From contig NC_134929.1 of assembly GCF_051020765.1 (NCBI RefSeq), positions 22,458,135-22,522,134 on the forward strand: a DNA stretch of 64,000 nucleotides, in the 5' to 3' direction. How positions within the stretch are numbered: position 1 is the stretch's first letter; the number at the start of each line of letters is the position of its first letter. Below, piece after piece: positions 11,786 through 23,947 of this stretch. The notes under the pieces were generated by a model, which worked only from the letters and a program-made list of their open reading frames with translations, did not search any database and was not told the origin of the DNA. The position numbers and the translations under genes are program-made. The DNA is from Lasioglossum baleicum. Its lineage: Eukaryota; Arthropoda; Insecta; Hymenoptera; Halictidae.

Positions 11786-14700
11786 ATGGCGGGCAAGGCT
11801 GTCGACGGCCCGAAGAAGGAGGCCGCGGACCAGGCCGCGGACCAAAACTTCGACTACATGTTCAAGTTGCTGATCATCGGCAACTCGTCCGTCGGCAAAA
11901 CCTCGTTTCTCTTCCGTTACGCGGACGATTCGTTCAGTTCGGCCTTCATATCGACCGTGGGGATCGATTTTAAAGTGAAAACGGTCTTCAGGAACGACAA
12001 AAGGGTGAAACTACAGATCTGGGTCAGTGGAACTCCATTGCAACCCTAAAATCGATACACAGACGATCTTCATGGTTTCTTGGCTCTCGCGTCGCTCGGC
12101 CTAAATTTAAACTTCGCGCCTCTGACGCCATTTTCGATCCGGGCAATACCAATTTCAATTTTCAATTCCTTTCACATTCCAAATTTTCCTCTGTTTAAGA
12201 ACATGTCGTTTAACTAAAAATGTAATTCGTTGATGGAACGAATATTCGCAAAATATTACGGAGCACTTTTAAAAAGCCACAAGTCAGGCTGTAGTCGAAC
12301 GAAAGCTATAAATATAGTTGCCAAACATTTAACCACATGTGCCTTCATTTATCACACGAGGGAAGTTATAAGGAAATCCATAGTTATACATTAACATTGC
12401 ACTATTACTCCTCACTGGTGACAGTTCGTTGTTTTCCTTTCCGTGAAATATGTATGCTCGCGAGAATTTCAATTTTCGTCTAGTGGATTCTAAATCATTT
12501 TTGAAAATTCTTTTCTTTGCTGTAAAACATAATGATCAGTGATCTAATATTGACAAAATATTGACTGTACATTTTACATAGCAATGATTCTTATTGGAAA
12601 TCTAATAATAGGAAATCTAATGCAGAACGATGATGATTGCAGGACACGGCGGGCCAGGAGAGATACAGGACGATAACAACGGCCTACTATAGGGGCGCGA
12701 TGGGTTTCATTTTAATGTACGACATCACGAACGAGGAATCGTTCAATTCCGTGCAAGATTGGGTCACACAGATCAAGACCTACTCGTCCGACAACGCCCA
12801 GGTGATCCTGGTCGGCAACAAGTGCGACATGTCCGAAGAGAGAGTGATCAGCGAGGACAGGGGCATGCAATTGGCGGATCAGTTAGGGGTGCAATTCTTC
12901 GAGACGTCTGCCAAAGAGAACATTAACATTAAGGTACAATCCTAACAAGCGGATCACACGAAATATCCAACTAACAATTATGCAATACCCCGATACGAAA
13001 TACAGGCTCAGAGTTGGGCAAAATGTAATTTCACTTACAATTACTTACCAATTACAAGTAATTGTAATTGGTAGTTGCAATCACAACGTTAATTAGATAC
13101 CTACTCAATGGAAATGTCTAAAATGAACAAACAAAAAGCATACGTTAGGAAATATTTATTATTCATTAAATATTGATTTGTAGCTAATTATTTGATGTTT
13201 CACAAAAACGACTACCATTACTTTCCAAAATGACCCTCATTTCAAAGTTGGAATCAGATAATATATAACATATGCTTTTTGTTTGTTCTTTTTAGACATT
13301 ACCATTGAGCAGGTATCTAATTACTTTTTTTTAGTGCCAATTACGATTACTTGTAATTGCATTAAAATTACTTGAAATTGCAGAAATAAAATCACAATTA
13401 CATGTATAATTGTAATTGGTAATTGCAATTACTTTGGCTCGACCAGTAATCGTAATTGCGGACCACAATTACGATTACAGTAATTGTGAAAGGAGTAATT
13501 GCAATTACTTAACACGATTACAGTAATTGTAATCGAGTCTAACAATTACTTCAGTGTAATTGTTCTTTTAAACCACTAATTTTTATGTTTTGGACCGTTT
13601 CACCGTTTTCTTATTGTAACTATAGTCCACTTTTGCCCATGCAATTGAAGATGTAATTAAACACTCATGTAATTAATAACTGCCCAACTCAGCAGGCTGT
13701 AGATTCTCGAGGTAATTGTCGAGTAGCCGAAGACAATATAAGAAGAAGGCTAAAAAAGAAGTAGGTTTACAGGGTCTGTCCGGAAAGTAATGCGACCACA
13801 TTTTTTTAAAAAATCTATTGAATATACGAATACAAACCTTTAAAATTCTTCAAAGTAGGATCCTTGGGCGTCGACACATTTTTTCCAGCGCGATTTCCAT
13901 GCTTCGTATGCTCCCTGGAAGGCATTATCTGGAGCCTCTCGTAGAACCCTCGTCGCAGCCTCGTCGAGCACTTCCAACCAAAACTGTTCCGTAGATTACG
14001 GGGAAAACAGTAAACAGTACTTCTTAGTTGGATCACAACACTTCCTCAATCCCCGCGTACAGTCCTGACTTGTCTCCCGCCGACTTCTTCTTGTTTCCAA
14101 AAATTAAAAATGTGCTAAAAGGATGCCATTTTGAAAGCGTGGAACGCGTCAAAGATGCTGTGACGAGAGTACTACGAGAGGTTCCAAAAAACACCTTCCA
14201 AGGATCCTACTTTGAAGAAATTTAAAGGTTTGTACCCATATGTTTAATAGATTTTCTTTTTAAAAATGTGGTCGCATTACTTTCCGGACAGACACTGTAT
14301 GTTGTATACCGTGGCGAGAGTTATGTCAGTTTTGTTCTGCCTCGTTTGTTTACCGAGTCCATTATATCGCGTGTCGCCGCCATTAACGGCTGACGACAGA
14401 AAGGTTGTCGTGTCACGTTTCAACGCTTATTTCCATCCTCAAGGTGTGCGCGCGCGCGTGTGTGTGTGTGTGCTGTACCATTACCTTCGATCGGTCTGTC
14501 CTCGATTGCCGCTCATCTGCACCCATTAATCACGCCTGCACAACTGGTCGAACCCATTGGCATTGACACATCAATGTCTGCCACCGATCGATTCGTCAGC
14601 TTGCAGCCCCTGGGGCTCGTCTGCCTTGAGTCTGTGCAGCCAGTCAGTGATCTCGGGCAAAAATCTGTTGCGTACACTTTCGAACCTGTTGGGATTGGTG

Positions 14701-15292
14701 TGGGCTGTTTCATTCGCTTCGTTGGATTAGCGTAGGTTCAGTTAAGACCAGTTGGGACAAAGAAACTTCACCACCTAAGTCACGTCCCGGGCCACTAACC
14801 CCTCCTCGAATACAATGCAGCTGCTGATGAATCCTCTAATCCTCAAGTTTATGCAAGATAGACACCCCCCTCTCGAAAAGGAAGCGTCGACATGCATGTA
14901 TCTTCAATTGTCTAGCTAGCAGACAGTTTTCAAGAGGAAACTTCAGCAGCTGAGTCTCATTCCAGGCCACTAACTTCTCCTGGAAGATAATGCAGCTGCT
15001 GATTAACCCTCTAACCCTCGGGCTCGAGTAATCTAACGTTCTCACGTCCCGAAAAAGAGGTGTCGATGTAGAACATCGAAGAACCAACCCACAAAACAAA
15101 TTCGAGACTAATTAGAACCGTAAAATTTGTTTGCAGACGGTGTTCGAACAACTGGTGGACATCATCTGCGACAAGATGAGCGAGTCCCTGGACAACGACC
15201 CGAACCTGATCGCGGGCGGAGTCGGCGAGGCGAAGGGCCAACAGCTGACCGATCAGCCGACCAATCAATCGAGCACCAATTGTAATTGCTAA
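11786..15292 (+). CDS. Rab3: Ras-related protein Rab3, synaptic-vesicle small GTPase
   Basis: Rab3 is a prenylated GTPase of synaptic vesicles that controls vesicle priming and active-zone composition. Three coding exons, 11786-12022, 12643-12933 and 15137-15292, join in frame to 227 residues (Rab3 is usually about 220). The ATG directly follows the acceptor at 11781-11785, so 5' untranslated exon(s) lie upstream. Nucleotide-binding motifs are all intact: GNSSVGKT at 32-39, the STVGIDFKVKTV switch I segment, DTAGQE at 80-85, NKCD at 138-141 and ETSAK at 166-170. It ends in CNC, the CXC motif that receives two geranylgeranyl groups. The N-terminus carries a small internal duplication (AADQAADQ), and the NFDYMFKLLIIG stretch after it is typical of Rab3. 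Intron 2 (12934-15136) holds two transposable elements. Identification is very secure. Confidence 0.97.
13009..13692. mobile_element. Palindromic inverted-repeat element with 6-bp target duplication, in Rab3 intron 2
   Basis: 684 bp. Ends are CAGAGTTGGGCA on the left and, read inward from the right, CTGAGTTGGGCA. Perfect direct repeats CAGGCT flank it at 13003-13008 and 13693-13698. Inside, an inverted pair at about 13089-13148 and 13271-13328 contains ATACCTRCTCAATGG and AACAAACAAAAAGCATA. The rest is low-complexity DNA made of AATTAC/GTAATT words on both strands. No coding. The CAG-type ends suggest a hAT-like non-autonomous element, but hAT duplications are 8 bp, so the superfamily is open. 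Confidence 0.75.
13770..14297 (+). mobile_element. Fold-back mariner-derived element (copy 2) in Rab3 intron 2
   Basis: 528 bp flanked by TA, with ends CAGGGTCTGTCCGG and a mirror copy ending in CCGGACAGACACTG. Same internal layout and the same junction (TTCTTAGTTGGATCACAACA) as the element at 1663-2237: inverted C-terminal transposase arm on the left, then a forward transposase C-terminal fragment. The forward fragment at 14028-14225 is open, with YSPDLSPADFFLFPKIKN, and ends FEEI. Relative to copy 1 it lacks about 55 bp between AACACCTTCC and AAGGATCC on the right, and it keeps the frame where copy 1 has lost it. Confidence 0.85.
14451..14472. repeat. Short (GC)n/(GT)n dinucleotide tract
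   Basis: Alternating purine-pyrimidine run: GCGCGCGC followed by TGTGTGTGTGTGTG, in Rab3 intron 2. Confidence 0.7.
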
Positions 15293-17350
15293 GAGGGCGG
15301 GGGAGGGCCGGATAAACTCTCTACAAGAAAGAAGGCTAAAGAAGAGACGGGATTTACAGAGGAAGATGAAATAACCTTAGACGCGAGGGACGCGTGTATG
15401 CCTGTACATGTGTGCGTGAACGCGTGGTCTACCTGGTTGTGTGTGTACGCAGCGTGTGTACCAGTGTGCGTGGGAAAGAGAAAGGGAAACCGGAGAGAGA
15501 GGGGAAGAGAGAGAAGGAGGAAGAGGTCGAGTGATAAACGCTGGCTCTAGTTCAAACCCTGTTTGTCGTTCCTTTTAAACCCCTTGTTCCCGACCGTTCT
15601 TCGTTCTGCTCTTTTTCTTTCCTCCTTTCTCGATCAATATATTTCTATATATGTGCACATAAATACGTATATATGTACAGGGTGAACCGTGAAGTTACGA
15701 TTAGACCGCTTGTCTTCCTCCTCAGTCAAATATACCCTAAACGAGGATACCACATTAGGAGTTTTTACCCATACGGGATCATACGGGGGGTCGGGGGTTG
15801 TGAGTGCGTATGCGCCGATCAGAGAGTTTCCCAGAAACGAGACCGGACGATCGATGGTGGATATCGAACATGTGTAAAAACAAAATCGTAATTGGCAAAA
15901 CGAGAAACCGCCATAGTTCGTAGTCTCCGGTTCAGCAAAGCTGACGCTTTGGCCCAAAGTGTTCAATGGGAACCTGAGATGAAACTCTGTTCCAAGATGG
16001 TGTCCGAACCAGCCAAGACTGTCCACCGATCAGGACGGTATAGTGCACAATATGTATAATATATATTAAACGCTATCGTTTTTTCATTCTTTGGGTAATT
16101 TTTCTTAGAGGGTTGTCTCGCTCCATTGTTGCCATTTATGGGTGTCACGCGAATCGACATGAATTATTCAATTAAGGGTGGGTGGGTGGGGGTAAAAACG
16201 TTGTAGATTACGAAAACGAGCGAAACCGGTTCGTACAAGTCAATATACATATATACACACACCGGGATTGTATTCACTGAGGGCGAACACGACGAGGCTG
16301 ATTGGGATTAGGCGATTCACCCTGTATACATGTATAAATATGTATGAAGGTTGTAGCCTGATTACGCGGAGGTGCCATCGAGCCGATTCATTTCGGGTCT
16401 ACGCCGGGGGGAGCTCGAGCGGAAATAGTCTCGCGACGAATTTAAACCGATATCATGGCAGGAAGTTACGTAAAACCAAATAATCTCTGTAAAATGAACC
16501 GTTGCTAGGGAGTTTGAATATGACGCCGCGCGTTACCTTTCGCCACCGCGGCCGGCGTGAAGTTTTGCCATCGCTTACGGTGGGTTGAAACACCATCGCC
16601 AGGGGATTCCCCGGTGGTGATTTTTCCCATTCGAGAACGGGTTATCAGTGGCAGAAGGGTCGAAGGACAGCAACAATATTTTCCTCGTGAGGATTGTTTA
16701 AACGGTCCGGCGCGTTCCCTCGAGGGAAATCGGCCCGAAACACTGTTTTCCAGCGTTCATTTCCCTTTCCCCGTCGGGGCCAGTCAGTAAATTGCCTCGA
16801 GGGAACACGCTCGGACTGATAATGATTGTTGTTGACGGTTTCAAGCGCACCTCGACTCGTAACCGAGAACTTTCGATGCATCGAGCCGCGGCCACACTCG
16901 GGCAGAATAACGTAAATATTAATTACGGATTCCATCACATCCATACGGAATCATTTTCCGAAGTATTTTGCCTCGAGTGTGGACGGAGCTTTAGGACTAA
17001 AAGCGTTCAAGCGTGCAATTCATGTGACAAATAAATGTTATGCGTTCAATTGCAGCTCTGGCAACAAAGAAAGAAATATATATCTGTGTTGTATTTAACG
17101 AAACGTCGTACAGGTTGAATATTATTTATGTACTTTTTTTTTTATTCGTTCAATCCTGACCGTCGGGGAGATTCGATTTCAGGTGCGTCCTTTCCAGGAT
17201 TCCCCGGAGGTGGATTAACATTTTCCCCTAGACATATTCGGACGCAGGTTTTGCTGGGGGATTCGCGAAATTGCCAAGTCTACAGCGTCGCAGACTTGGG
17301 CACACTTTTCTTTCAAATAAAACGATAATTATGCCAACTAATTTGATCAT
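15293..17350. other. Rab3 3' flank, probably including its 3' untranslated region
   Basis: Directly follows the Rab3 stop. The first 350 bases are purine-rich and then GT-rich and look like untranslated RNA. No gene recognised. A candidate inverted-repeat element occupies 15678-16324. The first obvious AATAAA after it is near 17030 (ACAAATAAATG). Where the Rab3 transcript ends cannot be settled from sequence alone. Confidence 0.45.
15678..16324. mobile_element. Candidate TA-flanked inverted-repeat element downstream of Rab3
   Basis: Left end CAGGGTGAACCG and right end, read inward, CAGGGTGAATCG, each flanked outside by TA. The inverted match is only about 12 bp with one mismatch, so it could be chance, although similar short ends occur in other insect elements. 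No transposase recognised. Confidence 0.35.
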
Positions 17351-19270
17351 TTTCATCTTAGAAATAGCGTAGAGATGTAGCAGTTGTATCGAAATGATTT
17401 TCTTTAGTTGATTTAATCGGATCGTTCTAGTAAAATAGCAAATATTTTTGGTTTGCTATTTTATTCGAATGAATTTTGAAAAATTCACTTCTCGATCAAA
17501 GTGCTCCAGAATGTGCTTCGTGTTGTTTACGGGGTGTCCGCGGATGACGTGTGGCAACACTGTTTTCACCGATCCTAGAGTCTAGGAGATTCCCCGCTCG
17601 GTAATGTCGACTTTTTCACTGTTTCGAGGCTGTTCTCGTTCGAAGCTGATACGTCGGCGATTCAGAGCCGATGCACAACTCGAATGATGTTTATTGATGT
17701 TCATGATTTCGATAGTCGAAAGGCTAGCAAGAAGCTCGGGCACCTAACATGTTAATAGAAATTGTCGCGACGGCTGAAGCACGTCGGCCTGGACGATCTA
17801 GGGAATCTAGGGGAATCTAGGAAGTATATGGGGGATTCCGAGACGATTGGCAGCTTCCTTTTCGGGGATTCCCGCTTTTGTTAGAGCGGACGGATCGGTG
17901 GGGCAGATAAACAGAGAAGATTCAGCATTGAATTTCAACAATTTATCACAGTTATTGTAATATTTTCAATTCAACACGCTGTTTGTAAATTTTTATCGAA
18001 ACTTCCTTTAGCATTGCATTATTTAATTAATATCTTTCTTTTCCTAGAGTATACGTATAATCTGAACTAATGGTATGATTATAAACATTGTGTATAAAGT
18101 GAATTTCAAGTGTGGAATTTCTTTAGAAAGTAGTGGAATTTAAATTATAATTGCGATTATTAGCTGCTGTTATAAACTGTATATACTAAATAAAATAACG
18201 ATGGGTTTCTGATAGAGGATTGTACATACAATTGCTAGTGGCGAGTGATTTTATAATTATATCGTTTCTAGGATTGTAGAGACGTTAGTGTAATTTTAGA
18301 ATATTTTAAAATGTATTTGATAAACTGCTAAATCTTCCTGGGTAAAAATTTGGTTAATGAAGAAAATCGATATTGGTAAAGAGATCTCTTGAGAATTGAT
18401 AATAAAAAAATAATTCGAGTTGTTACTCGAAACATTTCTGACGGTGTTATAGATCATTTCAATTTAAATCTCACTGAATTTGCACGAACATTTGAAATGA
18501 TAAACTCGAATGAAATTGTTCATTTTCCTCGGTACTGTCTGCGTTTCGAACGACGTATTGAAAAAATTCAGCAACAAAAATGTGCACCGACTTTTAGCGT
18601 CAATTATCACGGAAAATATGGCGTCCGATTCGACGGCTTCAGTCCTCGCCCTATGTTACAAAACTTACTATGTATAGGCAAGCTGCCCTCTGTACATACA
18701 GCTATATATATATACATATACTATATTATATAAATATGTGAACATATATATATATATATACAAAGATATACATATATTATTGAAATCAGTAATGGAGTGC
18801 AATGTAAGCGTTACTTATTCGTGTGAACACAAAAATGCGACAAACAAAAAAACCGCCATCGTGTGTAATCGAAGAAATTCCAAAAAAAAAAAATGGATTA
18901 AAAAACGATGAAACGTAAAAAAGCAAAAAAAAAAACAAAACAATTACAGATCCGAGAGCAAGAATTGTACGATTGTGTATATCGATCAGATCGGATGGAA
19001 ATAAATGAAATCCTCTCTGTGCTGTTAACTGTTCGCTTGCGATTATCAGTGGAGACCATGTTTCTCGTTTATTTCGAAATAAATGGACCACTCTCGTTTC
19101 AATCCTCACTGCGTTACCCGTTATCGATGAAAATTCTGCCTCGCATTCGCGAATATTACCGTTCCTCTTTGTTTCCATTTGGTGCCAGCTTCCTAAGAAA
19201 ATTGAACAATTTTCTGCTTCAAATATCGAATGCAATTTTATAAAAATCTGCTACAGAGTTTTGTTAAAGT
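17351..19270. other. AT-rich non-coding stretch
   Basis: No gene recognised. The frames at 18389-18733 and 18786-19235 have AT-rich codons and no motifs. Short repeats of CTAGGGAATCTAGG occur near 17800-17825. An AT microsatellite lies at 18704-18775 and A-rich strings at 18850-18945. Confidence 0.5.
18704..18775. repeat. Imperfect (TA)n microsatellite
   Basis: TATATATA runs interrupted by CATA, CTAT and GTGAACA. Confidence 0.75.
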
Positions 19271-19277
19271 ATTAGTA

Positions 19278-19540
19278 ACGTCAAGAAGAATTTATTTCGA
19301 TTCAGTCTGTCCCGGATAGTTAATTTAAAAAAATTCGCACCGAAGGAAGAATTTCATTTAGTTCAGCCTTTATCAGAGATAATTAATTTGAAAAGTCAAT
19401 AATGTCGAGAAGAATTTAATTCAATTTATTCATCCATCAGAGACATTTAATTAAACATATTAATATACATATAATATCGAGAAGAATTTCATTTCATTAA
19501 TTCTCCATTAAAATAGTTAATTGAAAAAAAGAACCAGTAA
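19278..19540. repeat. Diverged tandem array, about four units of 62-70 bp
   Basis: Each unit starts with a (G/C)GARGAAGAATTT-like word (near 19280, 19344, 19405 and 19478), continues with TTCA/TTTA and YATCAGAGA-like blocks, and ends with AGTTAATTT/AATTAATTT/TTAATTAAA plus an A-run. Substitutions are frequent, so the array is old. Confidence 0.6.
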
Positions 19541-21086
19541 TGTGTGGATAATATTAGTAGTTAGTTAAGGGGTTGGGTCACCAGGGGGTAGCGGCATTAG
19601 GTGTCTCACGGTCAGGTCTACAGTAAATCACTGGAGTGAAGTAGCTATATCGAGCTACTTAGGGCCTCGATGCGTATATCATTCGAAATTAGTTCGTTGG
19701 GTCATTCGGGGTGAGTATGTTTGCGGCTACCGCTCACCATTACTGAAATAGATGATTCGAAATAGTTCCGGAATGGTTTCTGCATCGAAAAATTTTTATT
19801 ATCAATTATTCGTGCTTTCTGATATAAACCAGAGCAAGCAGAATCAGATTAAATCGATAGAATGGTAAGTAGTAATTAATGAAAATCGAACACGATCGAA
19901 CAAAATCAAATACAAATCTGTACACATTTTCAGAAATTGCTGCCGGCACGTTCTTTAAAATGCTCACAACAATGATTCAGCGTGTGTGCTGTGTAAATAA
20001 TGATTCTCACATAAATGATCCTACATTTTTATGAGATCTGCGTATATTTCAGAAAAAGAAACCAGTGCACGAGAATTCGAACGGGAACGACCGAATATCT
20101 CAGCCTCGAGCCATCAAAAAAGATCGCTCACTCGATTCGAGGGCCGATGCGACACTGACGATTCGAAACGCATACATTATGACACGGAATCCGTGGAGCG
20201 AGGCGAAACAGCGGGTCTCGTGGCGGGATAATAAACGGTCGGGTTTCCCAGCCCGTAGGAAAGATTATCGGACAGGCCGGGATAGAATAAAAATATGAAA
20301 CACACCGGTACAAATGTCGGCCGTCTTTTAATAGTTCGCCTAACCCAGTTTCCTCCCCCGTTTCCCGGCGTTCCGCGATTTCTGACAAGTTCGTTTTAAG
20401 GCGCCTCCCTACTAGCATTCATTTCTTTTCCAAAACGTCCTTATCTTCTGACAAATCAAATTTTTTGGAAAACCCTCGGGCTCAACTGAAACTACCGACT
20501 AAAAATTCGTCTGTTCAGGTCGACTGTTTTTGTCGGACCTTTACACTCTTAACCACAGTGTTTGTAAAAGTTTTTTAATAAAATCTTCAGGAAACGTACC
20601 ACGAAATATGTACTATAAACTGATTACAAAAATGTTTTATAAAAAGTTACATTTTCAACAAATTTCTCGATAAAAGTCGCGTCGGGAAAAGCCGAGAGAG
20701 AGGGGTGGGGAGAATTTGAAAACTAGTCATCCCCTGATAAAGGCATAGTTAATGAAGCACCGCGGGGGTGGATCGGCGCCACTTAAAATTCCGTCGACGG
20801 CTTGGTACGTGGCTGGCAACCATGAATTTTGCTGGCAATGTTCCGTGCCCGAAATATGAACCAATAAGCCCTAGGATTTCCCTTCGATCCTCGAACAATT
20901 GCTGTTTAATTGGGGAATGAAGTCGTTTCCTCGTTCCACAGTCTTCGACGTTGTCGAATTTTAGTTTTTCTCCGAAGCGATAAACGTTCGACGGATCGTT
21001 TCTTTTAATGGGGCTGTTAACGTTTAGGGGTAGGTATTTATATGTATATACCTCGTACAATACTTAAGTGTGTAGTAATTGATCAT
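19541..21086. other. Non-coding stretch
   Basis: No gene recognised. The frames at 20031-20418 overlap on both strands without codon bias. Confidence 0.45.
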
Positions 21087-21088
21087 TA

Positions 21089-21276
21089 GACGGCGAATGT
21101 TTATGCAATTTTCAGACGAATTTTAAGAAAGTGGGACCAAATAAAATCCTATTTTCGTTGGCAATAGTAGTTGCACATCCGAAATAAATAAAAATCGTAC
21201 GAAATTCTGTCGAATTTGATGCTCCAGCATCTCATTTTAATTTTCAGAAGCCATAAATGCATAAAGATCCGCAGTC
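21089..21276. mobile_element. Short inverted-repeat element, GACTGCGGATC family, subfamily B
   Basis: 188 bp. The left end is decayed (GACGGCGAATGTTTATGCA) and the right end intact (TGCATAAAGATCCGCAGTC). Left flank TA, right flank TT. The interior matches the copy at 62272-62468 (AATTTTAAGAAAGTGG.ACCAA, TCCTATTTTCGTTGG), not the other copies, so it belongs to a second subfamily. Confidence 0.75.
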
Positions 21277-22944
21277 TTTTTATTGATCGTATACCTGAAA
21301 AGGTTGTTACAGCAGACAAGAAACGCGCACGGATCAGCTCCGAACCGGCTGGCCCTAATTGTCCTCAAGGACATTAGAGAACGAGAAAAGAGCTCTCGGT
21401 CCTAGACGTGTGGTTTTTTTAGTGGGTATTGGGGACACTGACCACCTGTGTCCCCGAGTCCCACACTACCCCTTCTGGGTGTACGTAAATGTATTTTTTC
21501 CCACGTCTTTAAAAAACAACACTCCTGACAGACCCACCGAATTAGATCGATGGGATCACACACACGCACATACTTTTCTATTTTACATAATATAGATAAT
21601 GCACACAATATTGTGAATAATGATACAACAATTTTTAATGGTGATTCCGCGAGTCACCCTTCGCCTGCTAAGGGTTGTGCCATTTCTCTTCGGTAGAAAT
21701 AATCTTGGAGTGATAAAAGAAGTTGGAATATCTGAATCGTAGTGTCGAGATACTATTCAGCGGATCTCGTCGAAGGAGAAGAGTGGAGTGAAGATGAAAA
21801 GAGAAATGTTGGACAGATCGTTCGATCCAATTCGAGGGAGAAGGTTGAAAGACAGGGGTTTGAATGGCGAAGTAAAAGAAAAATAAAGTGCGGCAGTGTG
21901 TAGTCAGGGTTACAACGAGAAGATTCACCGAAACTGCGAGCCACTCGTTCGCCAGGTCGAGTACGGTCTACGGGAAAGTGTATCTCAGTTGCGCTTTTCA
22001 TTGCTGCAGAAAACTCACCCTCGCTCTCTATTGTTCCCTGATGACGACATCCACGTTCCTCGAACGTTCATGCTCGGTTTTATATGTACACGCCGCCACG
22101 GTTCGGTTCTTGACCTACACATCTGTTCGGGTTTCTCGTCGGTGAGCCCCAGGAAAAGACGAAGAAGTCTCCATTTGGTGGAAAATCTTAAAAATGAAAG
22201 CAAATGAAATCGGAAAATTCGAGGAAAATCAAATGGAACGAAATATGAAATCGGATAATATTAACGAACGTAGACGAAATCAACTAACAGCTGGCATGAG
22301 ACGAGAGCGAAGAGCACCGAGCAAAATGACACCAAATCGAATGAAAGCGGACAACATTTAAAAAATCGACTGGTCGGCGTCTGCGCGCGAAGAAGCGCGA
22401 TAAAGTGCATCGAGATGGAGAAATAAAGTATTTACAGCTAGGAATACACCGTTGTACGTCGGGAATTTAGGTTCCTTCGGGACGTCGGTCGAGCCGTAAA
22501 GGAGAATGGAGTCAATTCCGATTGGCCCCGGGAAAGACAAGCTGCGAGAAAAACGAAGAAGAACGAGAAAGGGTTTCGTCATGCGTGTCGATATTTATTA
22601 GACTCTTTTCTGACGACGTTTATCGGCTCCTTGATGCTCGAACGGAGCACGGGAAAAATGCATTCGCAGAAACGGAGATATGATTGACGTCGCTTTCCGG
22701 AACGGGCTTTTTCCAAAAATCCTTCTTTGACCGAGTTTGCCAGCGGACCGTGGATGGAATGCAAATTCCACGAACTTTCGGCTACTCGGCGTGCTCTGAT
22801 AGAACGCGGTAGTGTCTCAATATGGTGTAACGTACAGAGATGTGCGAGATACATGCGAAAAATTCAGTCCCACCGAACTTGAGCACTGTTCTCCTTCAGG
22901 CGATTAAAATTCTTTTCTTTGTTATCTTATTATGAAACATTTAT

Positions 22945-23030
22945 CAGCATATTCGCAACATTTTTCTGAGTAAGACGAGCACCAACGTGACGCAGTTTGA
23001 ATCACCCGTGCTCGTTTAATCCGCAGTAAA
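22945..23030. repeat. Dispersed repeat, shared with 11550-11645
   Basis: Shares the ordered blocks described for 11550-11645: ATATTCG, then CTGAGTAAGACGAGCACCAACGTG against CTGATTAGAACGAGTACCAACATG (written here as aligned words), then TTAATCC. Unidentified family. Confidence 0.45.
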
Positions 23031-23046
23031 ACCTCTAGTATTAACA

Positions 23047-23140
23047 GACAATGGATTTTGTGCATTTATAACAGAAACGAGTGGGTGAAACTGAAAACAG
23101 TAAAAACACTCGGAGAATTTAAGAATGCTGTTATATATTA
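23047..23140. mobile_element. Decayed left part of a GACTGCGGATC-family element
   Basis: GACAATGGATTTTGTGCATTTATAAC is a decayed form of the family's left end (preceded by CA, not TA). The following GAGTGGGTGAAACTGAAAACAGTAAAAAC matches the interior of the 63179 copy (GGTTGGGTGAAATATAAAACAGTAAAAG). The right end could not be found. Confidence 0.55.
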
Positions 23141-23947
23141 TTTCCAACCTATTAATATTATCTACTTATAATATTTGAACTTTCAAAATTAACAGAGAAA
23201 AGCTATTCGGCAAGAATGTAACAAACGTGCCGCATTTGTACATCGTCAAAAAATGTATCAGATGCTGTAATGGTTTCTCTCACAGATTTTCGAGAATCGG
23301 TCGCGACAATTTTCCCGAATTGTTATTAATACTGAACAAAGGGATGTAGAGTCTCGAGGGAATAGCTAAACCGCTTTCGGAGCGTTAAGTTTCTTTGACC
23401 TGGAAGACATTATTGCACTCGACTGTGCCGTTCTCCCTCCCTCCCTCTAGCCCCTTCAAATACGCGAATCTGCTGAACCGTCGTTTAATATTATCCGAAA
23501 GTCCCGCCCTTTCATTAATTTTTCCACGTTTAATAATTGGTCGCCCTCGCCGAAAGAGACGAGAGGCCGAGGGACAAACGCGAGAAATCACGGGGAACGT
23601 TTATACAGCGAAAAATTTTCCGGAGCACCAAGAGAATGTGTTATAAACAAAAACACGCGCGCGCGCCAGAGGTAATTAGCTGCCACCGCTGTGTATCTTT
23701 TACTTGAAAGGAGAGACGCAAAGATGAAACGCGCGCGCGGTCGGGGTTTCGGAACTGCAATAAAAAAAATGATTCAACCGCTGGACGTAATGTGTGTTTC
23801 GCTAACAGTGGAAAATAATGGCGAGGAACAAAGAATTCGTACGGTTTCAACGGACAGCGAGCTTCCGCTGGAAGAAACCATTCAATCTTTCACAAAAGGT
23901 CGCGGAAGGTATTTTTAAATATTTTATAGCACTTCTCTATATTCTCT

